Assembly: GCA_036362985.1 (NCBI GenBank)
Contig: JAYGXS010000004.1
Coordinates: 33,230,097 to 33,294,096, forward strand
Length of the DNA: 64,000 bases
DNA from: Ligula intestinalis
Lineage: Eukaryota; Platyhelminthes; Cestoda; Diphyllobothriidea; Diphyllobothriidae
Direction: 5' to 3'
Part shown: positions 1 to 10,472 of the stretch, in pieces
Numbering within the stretch: position 1 is the first letter of the stretch
Layout of the letters: each line of letters begins with the position of its first letter
Program-made: the position numbers and the translations under genes
Notes under the pieces: model-generated
What the model saw: only the letters and a program-made list of their open reading frames with translations
Told to the model about the DNA's origin: nothing
The model's database searches: none

Positions 1-110
1 GGTGACAACATTCCCAAAATATGGGATCTTTACCCAATGAAAAACGAATGAACACTCTGAAGCTATGGACATTTAACTATAGGTAAAAATTACAGGTTTC
101 TCATACTTAC

Positions 111-362
111 CTAATTTGCGTCGCCAACGCCAAAATCGATGAACAGGGCAAGCAAGTTGTGGTGGACGTAGGCTTTTTTCAGTAGCACAGGGGCTGCATT
201 GTAGGACACGTTACCCGCGGCTGATGTACTCTGAATTTCTGTGAATTCAGTAGCAAGGGTTCGTTGGTAATAGTTCCATGATTGATGTGAAAACGTCAAA
301 CAAAGTAAATCCTCGTTTGAGTGGTCACAATTGTCTCTCATCTTTGGTAATGTTACTTGCAC
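111..362 (-). other. Possible internal exon, unidentified
   Basis: An open frame of about 83 codons on the minus strand that I do not recognise. It is hydrophilic at first and ends in a short hydrophobic run (LLALFIDFG). At its low-coordinate end the minus strand reads AATTAG then GTAAGTATG, a strong-looking 5' splice donor, and a CACCTAG that could serve as acceptor lies just upstream. Against it, the frame has a stop (TAG) immediately before the donor and there is no ATG. It could be an exon of a gene extending off the left edge, or chance. Confidence 0.2.
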
Positions 363-431
363 TAGGTGCGTAATCCTTCATGTAAACTCTTTTTTTCTTA
401 GTAGTATGTAGTGCACGTTTAGCATATATAT

Positions 432-540
432 GTATATGAATGAAAAGAAGAGGCGATAACGGGAACCGTTGTTTTACTTTCCGTATATTTCAAAAATGGG
501 CAGGCTTCCATCATCAGAGGTGGGGATTGAACCCGCACCC
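432..540 (-). repeat. tRNA-like T-arm fused to hammerhead-like motif and PLE terminal repeat
   Basis: Read on the minus strand, a tRNA-like B-box/T-arm (GCGGGTTCAATCCCCACC, about 519-536) is followed directly by CTGATGA (511-517), a stem-like stretch, GAAA (488-491) and then a diverged PLE terminal repeat ending in the CTTCTT-type tract near 450. The order tRNA-like, hammerhead-like, PLE terminus suggests a SINE-like chimera that borrowed a PLE tail. No A-box could be recognised upstream. The region between 540 and 685 shows nothing identifiable. Confidence 0.45.
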
Positions 541-684
541 CGCAGAATTAGTAGAAATCAATAGAGTTTAAGCCAAAGCAAAGGAAGGGGAAGCAAGGAA
601 TGGGGAAGACGTTCAATAATCGATGCTTTGAGGTGGATTAACCTCAGTCAAGAGGTCTCCTATTGGATTCTGCTGTTCACGCCT

Positions 685-840
685 GTGCAGCTGTAATTGA
701 TCTTAACTGCTATCCTAGGCCGGTGATCCTTTTTTTTGTTCGCATGTCCACCTCATTTTCTTACCTGCAGAATGAGTGGTTGCAGAGGCTAAGCTGATGA
801 TTGCTCTTTGCGGTTGTGGTACGTCTACTTGTGTGTCCAC
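685..840 (+). repeat. LINE-derived fragment, inverted paralogue of 1360-1880
   Basis: This stretch matches, on the opposite strand, the sequence obtained by joining 1834-1880 to 1360-1450. Shared landmarks include CCTGTGCAGCTGT, CCGGTGAT and TAGCTGATGATTGCTCTTT. It therefore shows the structure of that locus without the PLE insertion at 1462-1821. The matching minus-strand sequence is continuous with a LINE endonuclease fragment, so this is probably a LINE piece between its endonuclease and reverse transcriptase parts. Confidence 0.6.
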
Positions 841-1359
841 CATGGGTTCGCGAGGACTTGCATTCACGTTCTGGCTTATTTGTTTTTTTTAAATTTTGTT
901 CTTCATTGAGCTTCGTTTGAAGAGCTTCGAAGGCTGTGGGCAGCGCCACGCAACAGGTAATGTAGGTTGTTCCCATGCGCCAGTCTCCAATTGTTTTCCT
1001 GAACACGCTGTCATTTCCTCGACCTAGAATTTTGGCATTCTCGAAGGCGAATGCGTTTCCGGCATCAGCGCAGTGTTCCGTCACCAACGAAAGTCGGTCC
1101 ATCCTATATACAGCCCTGTTTTGTTCTGCCGTTCGGGTCTGCAACCGCTTCCCAGTCTCTCTGACATAGTCGACTACACAGGAATCACATTTGACCAAGT
1201 AAACGACGTTTGCGGTTTCACTTCGGGCAGGATTTCCTTTGGTCGCATGAAGAGACGTAGTAAAGTTGCCTCTGGTAGGTGTGCGATGCCGATCCCCAGG
1301 GGTTTTTTATAGACGAAAAACTGCCTGTGGGCCCTTGGGAGCCCATGATGGTCAAACAT
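760..1359 (-). pseudogene. PLE C-terminal fragment: RT thumb linker and GIY-YIG endonuclease, frameshifted
   Basis: Two overlapping minus-strand frames together cover the end of a Penelope-like polyprotein. The upstream frame (1359-1174) has the linker GIGIAHLPEATLLRLFMRPK. The downstream frame (1198-761) has CDSC, then YVRETGKRLQTR, EQNRAV and LVTEHCADAGNAF, which match the GIY-YIG nuclease module of PLEs (usual form YVGETG..L.TRI.EH..AV). In the family this nuclease nicks target DNA before priming. The frame break near 1190 and the G-to-R change in the YVGETG motif show it is dead. It is flanked by inverted LINE fragments. Confidence 0.75.
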
Positions 1360-1461
1360 GTAGATGCACCACTACCGGAAAGAGCAATCATCAGCTAAGC
1401 CGCTGCCTCCCGTCATTCTGCAAATGGAAAAACAGATGAACGTGCAAACACAAACAAGATC

Positions 1462-1821
1462 GAGAAGAAGAAGACTCGATCGCTTGGACAATATGTTTAT
1501 TCGCCTGACGTTTCGATATCCGTCGCGGATTCGTCATCAGAGACATGAGTAGCAGAAAGGTTAAGTATGCACAGACGTTTGCAGTATTTATAGGACACAG
1601 TCATTACTGCAAGCATACAGTGACAATTAACGTTAATTGCCTTCTTGTGCGTGGACTGCTTGTTGGACGGCACGCGGGCTCTGACCTGTTGAACTTTCGT
1701 CACGGGCGGTGAGCTCGGGCATGATGATTGCTCGGCCGTCGGCCGAATAAACATATTGTCCCAGCGATCGAGTCTTCTTCTTCTCAATTGCTTCCTGGGA
1801 CACGGATGTTCGCTTGTATTG
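1462..1821 (-). mobile_element. Short PLE-derived insertion with inverted termini and 12-bp target duplication
   Basis: The 12-mer ACAAACAAGATC occurs immediately before (1450-1461) and after (1822-1833) this 360-bp block. Inside, a GAGAAGAAGAAGACTCGATC end at 1462 is repeated in inverted orientation at about 1744-1784. A ~37-nt extension (CAATTGCTTCCTGGGACACG onward) is present only on the right. Between the termini lies PLE 3' noncoding sequence in minus orientation, also found at 5900-6110 and 63500-63690. The inverted paralogue at 685-840 lacks the insertion, which confirms the borders. It carries no coding capacity, so it was mobilised in trans or as a truncated product. Confidence 0.8.
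1504..1540 (-). ncRNA. Hammerhead-like ribozyme motif
   Basis: On the minus strand the order is CTGATGA (1540-1534), a short stem (AATCC paired with GGAT around loop GCGAC), GAAA (1514-1511) and CGTC. This is the hammerhead core order CUGANGA, helix II, GAAA, NUH. One extra C stands between the core and helix II relative to the canonical motif. Helix III would be only an AC/GU pair, which in known PLE hammerheads implies activity as dimers. Activity cannot be judged from sequence alone. Confidence 0.6.
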
Positions 1822-1833
1822 ACAAACAAGATC

Positions 1834-3010
1834 ACCGGACTAGGACGGCAGCTTAGATCAGTGACAGCTGCACAGGCGCGAACATCAGTTCAATGTTGTC
1901 ACTTCTACCTAGCAGGCACTTCGCGATGCTGTCCTGCGATTTCGTGAGAACGAGGTCCATACAATTGGCATGTTGGCCATCACGCATTCTTGTTGAAAAT
2001 GTGACGTATTTCGTGTGAAATAATGTCAGAGTCATGCCCAGAAGGCAATTGTCGAAGACCAGATTAGAGCTGTGTGCCAGGCTGAGTCCCGGGCGATATG
2101 AGGCACGTTAAAGTCACCCAAATCAGGAAAACCGACCGAGCAGTAATCTTTTCCAGCTTTTCTAATACAGGATCTCTTCTCGGTTGTCAGTTGAGTGTCA
2201 GGTCATTGAGATTGGACGCACCTGGTACTATAATGAACAACCAGATCACCTCGAAAGTACACACCAGTTTATCCATTTTGTCTAAAATGGTGAGTTCATT
2301 TTTCACGTGTGTTGCTACGCCATCGACCTAACGCCCTCCCCCCGTATTCTGAATAGTTGTTAGTCAGGCATGGTCAACTCGCCATCATCTACATGTTCAG
2401 ACGACAAAGTTTTTGTTAGAGTAATTATATTTGGTGGTAGTTCACAGTCATTGTTGTTCTGTTCGTCTAGCTTTGAAAGCATATTTTGTGCATTGGTGGA
2501 CATAAACGTCAGTTTGCTGTTGGCCGACAGGCTTGTCCTGCTCTTTACTGGGTTAACTGCGTGGTCATCCGGAGAGAACCTGTTAAGGAGGAGAATCTTG
2601 GACGCTTAATCACTTAGTTGTTGTCAATGACCAGAATTTTATTCAGATCTGAATAGAAGTGCTTCATGTCATCGGAATACTGGTCGATGGGGCTAGTGGC
2701 AGCTGATTCCGGTATACCGTGTATAAGGAGACTGTTACCTCTATAGGTGGCTATTTGCGCTCCCTCTACGCTGATGGTCACATTTTGGTGCAATGCTTTC
2801 GTGTTGCCCTCTGGTGATGGCAAAGTGGATGCTTGTTTGTTACTTTTGGTTTCCGCTACTTTATGACTTTGGCAAAGTCTATGAGAAAAGTATTTCTCCG
2901 CAACAGGCTAACGCAGAAAGCCTTGAACCTGCTCCCAGTAAAGGTTATAAGTTGGTCCGCATGAGGTGGCCTCTTTAAATTTTCACGGACGGCATTACTG
3001 CAGAACCCCC
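1834..3010 (-). pseudogene. CR1/jockey-type LINE fragment: ORF1 end and AP endonuclease
   Basis: Reading the minus strand from about 3010 down: a degraded ORF1-like segment (2823-2614, with LLIHGIPESA and DDMKHFYSDLNKIL), then after several stops an AP-endonuclease-like stretch. The latter contains a GDFN-type motif degraded to LGDFNVPHI-like text and, at 2035-1853, TRMRDGQHANCMDLVLTK followed by LGRSDNIELMF. That is the pattern of LINE apurinic endonucleases (R.GQ..N.LDLVLT...SDH..L). These enzymes nick the target for target-primed reverse transcription. Many stops and frameshifts; the RT part is missing here. The PLE insertion at 1462-1821 interrupts its downstream continuation. Confidence 0.65.
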
Positions 3011-3464
3011 GCCCCACTTACTACATTGTCAAAAGTCATGTACTTACCTACAAGTCCAGATACTTCAAAGCACTGACGTAAATGATATTCTGGGACATGC
3101 TATCTAACACTGTGTGTGAATGACTTAAAATTGGGAACTGAATACCTAATTAATTCAATGCATGCATATATTAATTCTGAAATATGTTAAAAGGGGGTGG
3201 GTAACTCAATTTCACCAACCCAAGCTTTATCATTGTATTCGTCCAGAGCAGCCAGATCTCGTGTAGTCTGCTATGCCAAAAAACGAACATGCGATGGTTT
3301 ATCGCAGCACTGGCCGATTAAATGTCTTTCTGAAAGCTGTCTTAATAAAACCGAGGTTTTTCTTATTTACATGCATATGAAACTCCGTGATACGTGCATA
3401 TATAGTTGATTGTTATTGGTCGATTGTATATCTGATCAACTGTCGTGGAATTTACAGGAAATCT
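3011..3464. other. Unassigned intergenic DNA
   Basis: AT-rich sequence with small unsupported frames only. The 70-codon frame at 3197-3409 has no recognisable motif. Confidence 0.4.
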
Positions 3465-3565
3465 CCCGGAAGGAGGATGCATCGAAAGCTGGGACAATAC
3501 TTTTATTCGCTTGAAGTTTCGAGATCCGTCGTGGATTCATCAGGAGAGACATAGTGAGAGAGCAT
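3465..3565 (-). repeat. Solo PLE terminus with mutated hammerhead-like motif
   Basis: The block reads GCTGGGACAATACTTTTATTCGC and onward like the PLE terminal repeat at 1480-1545. On the minus strand CTGATGA (3543-3537) and GAAAC (3520-3516) persist, but the helix II region is shortened by about three bases and the final CGTC is CTTC. The polypurine start of the terminal repeat is not visible. It is an old solo end. Confidence 0.6.
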
Positions 3566-4478
3566 TATTAGGTATGGGTTGCGCAAAGTTAGAGCACGCC
3601 GAGTCCCTTCAACGTAATAGTATTTCATGCTCACAAAATATCTCCAAATAAGGGTAATGTCTTTATGACAAATTGTTCATCCAATGTTAAGTTAAAAGAT
3701 GTCGAAGGCATGGCCAGACAAACTAATGGCAACTTCATAGAAAATAAGTACACATACCGTATACGTTATAGAGTTTCCATTAACATTTGAATTTGCATTG
3801 AGTGTGTTAAACAGATGCGACTTACTTATCTAAAGTTATTTGCACTTTATGGATATTAATAAGCGATTTCAGTTTTTAATGCAGCGAAATATCATTTTGC
3901 ACTTTGTGTCAAGGTCTGTTGAAAATTACAAAAGAACGTACCTCTCTATTTAAACCAGACCAGTTTTTAGTATGTACTTTTTTACATACGGGCACCGATG
4001 TTTGATTGCCAGTGCACAACAGAGGAACAGATATATCCTTACATATTTTTAAGCAAAATAATATCGTGTCAGCAAATAAAAATATCGCTCCAGCGATCTC
4101 ATCTTCTACATCTGAACTGTTTCCTGAAACTCGCGAACTTGTTTTTTGGCAACCCATAGCATTTTCATATTCTCACGCCCAAACACATATTTCTCTGAAA
4201 TTCTAACTGATTTCTGTTATTTTCTCAGGAAATAGACGGATGCTATGTTTATGCTGCCTTATGCACGCTAACTAGCAAACTCCAATTAAGACAGCATATA
4301 AGAAAAATGACAAATACAATAAAATCATCTGTGCAAATTTGAATGGAGAAAACTTCAGGCGTTATGTCTGATGCTACAGCACGTAGGGTAATTAAAACTA
4401 TACAGATGGACAGGGTTAAATAGTGTAGTCTAATTACAATTTATCGCTTACGCGTCGCTCGCATGGCGAGGTTGGCGT
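3566..4478. other. Unassigned intergenic DNA
   Basis: AT-rich sequence. No repeat or coding signal I can support; the frames at 3909-4206 overlap on both strands and lack motifs. Confidence 0.4.
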
Positions 4479-4845
4479 TTAGAGGTTTGTGCGTCCGGGG
4501 AGGGGAGGAGAGGTAGGCGGAGTTAATTTGGTTAGGTTGTTGGGTTGATCAGAGGGCAGATGCATGAGGGGATAATTGCTGCTATTTGCGCACAGCAAAC
4601 GACTGTCACTGGGGCGTGGGGGCAAAGTACGATTTTCACCTGTCGTCGGGGTCGGCCACGGAAGTGAAAGGGCTTCTGTCAGTTTCTTTTGACAACACAG
4701 CACCGGATTCTCTAGCCGTATAGCTACTGCTTCGGCTGTTGCAGGCACCCGTTGGCGTAGGCCCTTGGAAAAGTTGGCTGGTGTCCGATAGACAACCTGA
4801 CGATGATTTGCTGAAAACATATGTTTGCCAATCTTGACTTCTCAA
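4479..4845 (-). pseudogene. PLE C-terminal fragment
   Basis: The minus-strand frame contains RQVVYRTPANFSKGLRQR, then TAEAVAIRLENPVLCCQKKL. The same C-terminal PLE sequence recurs at 45380-45500, 27460-27700 and 59080-59300. This segment follows the GIY-YIG core in the family. The protein frame is open through the recognisable part, but the RT and the YIG motif are absent, so it is a truncated copy. Confidence 0.7.
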
Positions 4846-5830
4846 CTTAAGAATGGAAATATTTGCAGAACTTAGACAGTTATAAGTTTCTAGAGGAAAA
4901 TAACGAGGTTAAATCTGCTTTAGTGTATTTACTTCATCACACGCCTGAGTTGACGTTGCATTGTTTGACTTCCGTTAGCGTTCTCTCGTAACTGCACCCA
5001 AAATGATCACATGTTTTCATCCCCCCAAAAAAAACCACGCCATGGTTTCCTCCAAATTTGCAATGATCTGTGCTGCTGGCATATTGCATAATCTTCTTTT
5101 TTTCAATAGGAATATCAAGCTGCATTCAACTACCATCAAAGACATTATAGGCAGTTAAAGGTGCAGGAGAAATTTCAGCTTTATCTTAATATTAGTGATT
5201 TAACAAACTTTTATCATTCGGACTTTGCGATTATCACATATTTTAATCAACCAAAAATACAACACCATACTAATGTTTTCTTTTAAAATCTTTGAAATTT
5301 CTGTGCTACCGGCACTTCGCACAATCTGCTAATTTGAATAAAAATATAAAACGCCGTCACCAACACTGGTGAGGACAACATGCATAGTTTAAGGCGCAGT
5401 ATAATTTACAACTTTGCCTCAACCATTAGTTAAATGGCTGTGATGTAGAGGTGTATAAATTCGAAACGCATATTAAAGAAGCTTGACATTTACGAAGATA
5501 ACATAACAGTGGACTTACTTGAATAAAGAAAGCCATTGCCCGCTTGTGTAGGTATGCCTATTGTAAAAATCAAAAGCACCAACGAGCATTTAGGAAAAAC
5601 ATGTATTATTCATTCTATAATGAAGAACACGGAATAAGGCCTAGCCAATGCTTAGAGTTTAGCAATTAGGGCAAGTGGGAGGGCGATTAGGCCAAAATGG
5701 AACATTCCCAAAGCCGAAGAACTGGAGGTCGCACTCGAGCCTGCTGGCGGCTGCGTATTATTATTGCCCGCACATCCAGCGTCGCCGGCGGGGGTGTTTG
5801 TTGCGTTGGTCACCACAGAGTAGGCTACAC
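4846..5830. other. Unassigned intergenic DNA
   Basis: No supported feature. A GC-richer patch at about 5690-5820 precedes the PLE terminus that starts at about 5831. Confidence 0.4.
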
Positions 5831-6450
5831 ATGAGAAGAAAAAGATTCGATCGCTGGTCCTTTATGTTTATTCACCTGACGTTTCGAGATCCGTCGCGGA
5901 TTCGAAATCAGAGACATAGTAGCAGACAGGTTATGCATGCACATAAGTTTGCAGTATTTATAGGACACAGTCATTACTGCAAGCATACAGTGACAATTAA
6001 CGTTAATTGTCTACTTGTGCGTGGACTGCTTGTTGGACGGCACGCGGGCTCTGACCTGTTGCACTTTCGTCACGGGCGGTGAGCTCGGGCATGATGATTA
6101 CTCGGCCGTCTGGCTCCCCGGTGTTGGCGGACGATGAGGCTGGGGCCTGCCCGTTTCTCAAGTGATGGCTTGCTTTGGCCAAATTGAATCTCAGGATTTA
6201 ATATGGATTGGGCAAATCGTTGTGCTTGTTTATGAACTGGGGGGCCGTGAACGATGACTCAAGTAGTTCTCGGCTCACCCGATTGCAAGAATTTTGGCCT
6301 CATCAAATTTGAAGGTGTGACCGGGTCTGGTCGAATGAGCCACGACTTGAGATCTGGCATCATTTCTTCGCACTGCTTCCGCGTGTTCGGCAATTGGCGT
6401 TCTGAGAAGTCTGCCACCACACGCCAACACTAGGGAGCTGATTAAACGAG
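5831..6450 (-). mobile_element. PLE 3' half: GIY-YIG end, noncoding tail, hammerhead-like motif, terminal repeat
   Basis: In minus orientation the block starts with the GIY-YIG end (6400-6275; RTPIAEHAEAVRRNDARSQ and AHSTRPGHTFKFDEAKIL). It continues through the same noncoding tail as at 1560-1736 and 63320-63690. It ends with a hammerhead-like motif (5911-5873) whose first core element is mutated (CTGATTT instead of CTGATGA), then a GAGAAGAAAAAGATTCGATC-type terminus. The sharp junction to a LINE fragment at about 6450 is identical in the copy at 62250-63720. Confidence 0.75.
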
Positions 6451-7165
6451 CCCGTATGGCGTTTAAAAATGCAGCTTTTTTAAAATATTCGGATGCATCG
6501 TTCAGGCACACCTGGAATACGCTATACAGGCATGGATACCTTGGAATGTCAAGTACTGTGCCGTCTAAGAGAAGGTCCAGTGATGAGCAACGAAAGTGGT
6601 AAAAGGTCAAATTACGCCCCGGCAAAACCAGTTTCGAGTGAAGTAAGTTTTTCTTCAGCAACAGAGTAGTTCCAGCGCGGAATGCCCTTCCCTAATAAAT
6701 TGTCCTTTCCACCAGTGTTAATGCATTTGAGAGCAGAATGGACACGCATTAAATCGCATTTTTACAAACAGCCACGTAACACGACATTAATTTACACCAC
6801 ATTATGCCATACTAATCGTAATTAAGGAGTAAATATGTTTATTACTATTTAAACCACCGTACAAATTGTGTGACTTTCCCAGACAACAGCCGTATACCAG
6901 AACATTGCATTACATTACAAAGACATGAAAAAAGGACATTGAATTACATTACATTATACTACTCGTGATTAACGATCTGTCATGTTTAAGTACTATTTCG
7001 AATGCCTGGCCGATTTTGTCATTCGATTGGTGCACGTTTAAATGTTCACGGTCTATCCATATACGTCCTATCATCTAATTACCAATAAGTAGTTCAAAGG
7101 CGTAAGCCTATTTTTTCCTCAATAAATTGATACTGATACATGCCAGCTAGACGCCTACGTCGCAT
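6451..7165 (+). pseudogene. LINE 3' fragment joined to PLE
   Basis: Plus-strand sequence contains a decayed LINE RT C-terminal segment; near 6505-6540 a trace of the LEYAIQAW-type motif (HTWNTLYRHGY) can be read. It then continues as AT-rich 3' UTR to about 7165, ending with CAGCTAGACGC. The whole segment matches 63165-62250 on the minus strand, including UTR landmarks such as TTTAATGCGTGTCC and ATTATGCCATACTAATCG (read on either strand). It is opposite in orientation to the adjoining PLE. Confidence 0.65.
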
Positions 7166-8625
7166 AATACTTATTTTTCTAGTTATTGAAAAGTTTATTT
7201 TACCGATGATTCAGTGGTATCTGCGCCTGTCCTTATTTTGTGTTTTATTAATCGTTATGTTTATGAGTGTTAATAGCACGACCAAAATATATGCGTAGGC
7301 CGTACACACGAAGATGCACTCAGAAAAATCTGTATGACTGTAAGCATACTGAATAAAATACAATAATAATGGCACAGACTCAGAAATGGAGTTGACATTG
7401 TTACAACACGAATTTATAGTGAGAAATATTGCTAAAACTAAAAGGCCCATACAAGCTCCTGACTACATGTATACTACAAAACTAATCGGTGCGAATTAAT
7501 GCACGTCTGCTAAATCAGTTTCATGAATTGCTCCTTTGGGAAGGCATCATGTGGCTTGGTTCCCGTAGCTGCGTCCAAGTCACATGTCGAGACATACATT
7601 CCTTTCCCTTCAAATGAAGGATGGTAGGTTTCGCAATCCTTATCACACAATTTCAGAACGTCTTCTGCCCAACCTTTGGTTAAACGTCTGCAAACTTCCT
7701 GTGCAAGTTATATTTGGCAAAATGCCGCAAATATCCAACGCTCTGGTCACTGAAATGGCATCAAAATTATCAATGTTTACTTGGAACTGTAAACGGCCGT
7801 TTGTCGCTGGTGAAATGTCATTTATTTATTGCATTTACATAGATTTATGAGCAACTAGATAGGTGCTATCAAATGTTCTTTCGTATTTATTCTATACTCC
7901 CAGGACGTTTAAACTGATATGCATTAATGCCGAGAATTACATTTTTTGATGTTTTTTAATAGCAAAATATCTATCATGCTGGTCTCCCATACCTCCCATA
8001 ACGAACCAGGCCCAGAGATCGCAGGCGCCAGGGATTTTTCGATTTACTTAAGCCCGTGGGACAAGTCTTTGGAACGCTCACAGTGACCAAGGAATCAGCA
8101 TAGGTCTACATACTCGCTCCCATCCTCTATTACACGAAAAAAAGCGCAACGCTTATTTCTTGAGGTTTTTAAGTAGGTGCAATCTAAAGTAATGCCTAGA
8201 CTAAAGAAAAGGTTGAGAAGATAATTTCACTTTAAGTTCAAGCTCTTGGTATCAGTTCGAAGAAATGTTATGAGTTGAGTATCAATACGTCAATGACCAT
8301 CCGTCTACCTAAGAGGAATTTATAACTAAAAAGAATACAAAATGTAAATTAATTTGTTTTGAAATACCAACTTTGAAAAGAAGTTGATGTTGCAAAAACG
8401 TATAAAATATAAACGTGTGTTCAGGTGAAATCGTAAATATGTCAAATTTTATCGAATTAAAATATTTTTCCCTTTAATTGAAAATCTTTACAGACATTTT
8501 AGCTTTTCTAACCTGATAAGTTTTAGGTTGGTCGTTTAATTGTGGCACGCTTTTTACTTTCTTCAAGCTTTCTTTCTTAAAGGTAGATAAGCTGGACATA
8601 TTTAATAAGCCCTTTAAACTAAGAT
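7166..8625. other. Intergenic DNA with one hydrophobic frame of unknown meaning
   Basis: Mostly AT-rich sequence. A minus-strand frame at 7450-7211 encodes two hydrophobic runs and SECIFVCTAYAYILVVLL. This resembles short frames at 12270-12325 and 33850-33930 on the other strand (see findings). Nothing else here can be supported. Confidence 0.35.
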
Positions 8626-9299
8626 ATTTGTAATAGCATTTACGAAAAACGTGACTGTTTGAATATAAAATTCTTTTGAAGATGGTCATGTGGGCGGTTT
8701 CCATAAACTGCTTAAATTAAGTCTACACATTGCCAATCAAATAAAGTCCACAACATCAGTCAGTTAAACATTTTTCCGTGATAGTACACCCGTTTTAAAA
8801 GCCCTTTAATAAGTATTTAGCTGACGAATATCTCTTCACTTTATATTTTTTTTCGAAAATGACCTCTAAATGGACATAACAACTGTTGGCCAGCTATTGG
8901 CTCAATCTCAAAAAAAAATATAATTTGGCTGGAAATGAAATAACCTGCATTGTTTTCATAAATCATAGAAGTTTAACTAAGATTTCGAGCGCATAAATAT
9001 AATGCCAGAGTTTATCTTGATATATAACGGACAGAGGAACCCTTCTATATGTTTCCCGTTCGCATAAACGTAATGCATATCAAATACGAAAATATATTGT
9101 GAAATGGTATTAACGTTTTAAGTTTTTTTTAAATGTACGTGTGCACTATAAAATATACCTGTTGTGGCTTAACAAGCAACGCTCAAAATATTCTGCCGCG
9201 TTTTCAGACAAAAATTCTAAGAGTTGGCAGACAATATTTTTTTCGAAGCTAACCTTCGTCTGATTTCCGCCAAATGCAATTCAACTTTTCCGTATATGA

Positions 9300-9416
9300 A
9301 TGGAAATATTTTTAATTTTTGCCTATATTGTTGCTATTTCATGTGTTATAGCGCACAATAGCAAAATGTTAGGTTTTTTTCACAGTGAAGAGCACAGAAA
9401 CTTAGTTATGTACTAG
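9300..9416 (+). CDS. Short signal-peptide-like frame, unidentified
   Basis: A 38-codon frame begins with a signal-peptide-like run (MEIFLIFAYIVAISCVIA) and ends after HRNLVMY. The counterpart in copy 2 (28737 onward) keeps the same hydrophobic pattern (AYVVALSCTIAY) but continues in frame for 84 codons. The stretch TTTTTTTCACAG at 9374-9385 could be a splice acceptor, in which case the real exon structure differs. Whether it is a gene is uncertain. Its value lies in the parallel with copy 2. Confidence 0.3.
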   Translation: MEIFLIFAYIVAISCVIAHNSKMLGFFHSEEHRNLVMY

Positions 9417-10472
9417 GCAACTTCAGATTGCTAACGCAGTTTTTCTGGTTTCCTGAACCAAATTGAAGAAAACATGAAATGTTCTTTACGAAAACGCCTT
9501 CTGAGGAGCAGATACCCGAGCAAATTAGTTGAACTTAACAAACGCTATATTAAAAAATTCATTTCCTGCTATTACTTTGAATGAATTGGGTCACCGATGG
9601 TATGATTCATATATGATTCCAACTCAGTCTGGTAACGTTTTGGTTGAGGTCATTTTGAGGTATTAAACAGATATCTCTACAAAAAGGAAGACCAAAATCT
9701 GTATTATTTTACATCTCAGATTATTTTTGTCTAAACTGGCAGCCCTCTAACTGTATTCTTCGTGCATCACCAAGTATATCGATTTTATCGTATAGACAAA
9801 TACCATAACCGGCAAAGACATAGGAGAGAGGAATAGCCATTTTAACTTATTGGATGTCTTCAGCCAGCCATGCCCCGATCCATGTGACCTCACACTCGAG
9901 CCTCGAACTCGTCACCAGTTTGATCAGAGTCAAATACACAGATAAATTACGTTATTGGTTGCGAAATTGTTCATATATCTATGTATCGCCTTAAGCTATG
10001 GATCAACTTTACGCTGGCAGGAAAATCATTAAATCCACATCGATACTGATGCAATGTAATTAAAAGGATAATTGAAACAATAAAATGGTCAGTAATTTCT
10101 CGAAAAAGACGTTCACATTCTCTTAATTTGCTAAAATATGAGACCTCGGAGTGTACGCCTTACGAAGAAAAAGTTGTAGAAAATGGAAAAAAGGTTAATC
10201 TGAGGCTTATTCCATGATGTTTTGCGACCTCTTTACTTCGGGTGGAAAAATACAGGCAATTGTCCTCTTTAACTGTTCTGTTTACCAATTATTGATAAAA
10301 GAAAATTTCGTACAAACGAGAATCTATTTCTTATTGTTTATGATTCAAGTAGTTGAGCACAGTTCGATTCCTTCTTGCCTGCTGAACTAACATGAGATCC
10401 ATATTGCGATTAAATTAATTTTCATGCTGACGTGTTTTACTAAACACCAAACGTGCCAGCTTACTTCATACA

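Noticed and set aside
111..362. Tudor-like domain suggested by ALFIDFG
   Set aside because: One short motif is not enough, and the rest of the frame shows no Tudor pattern.
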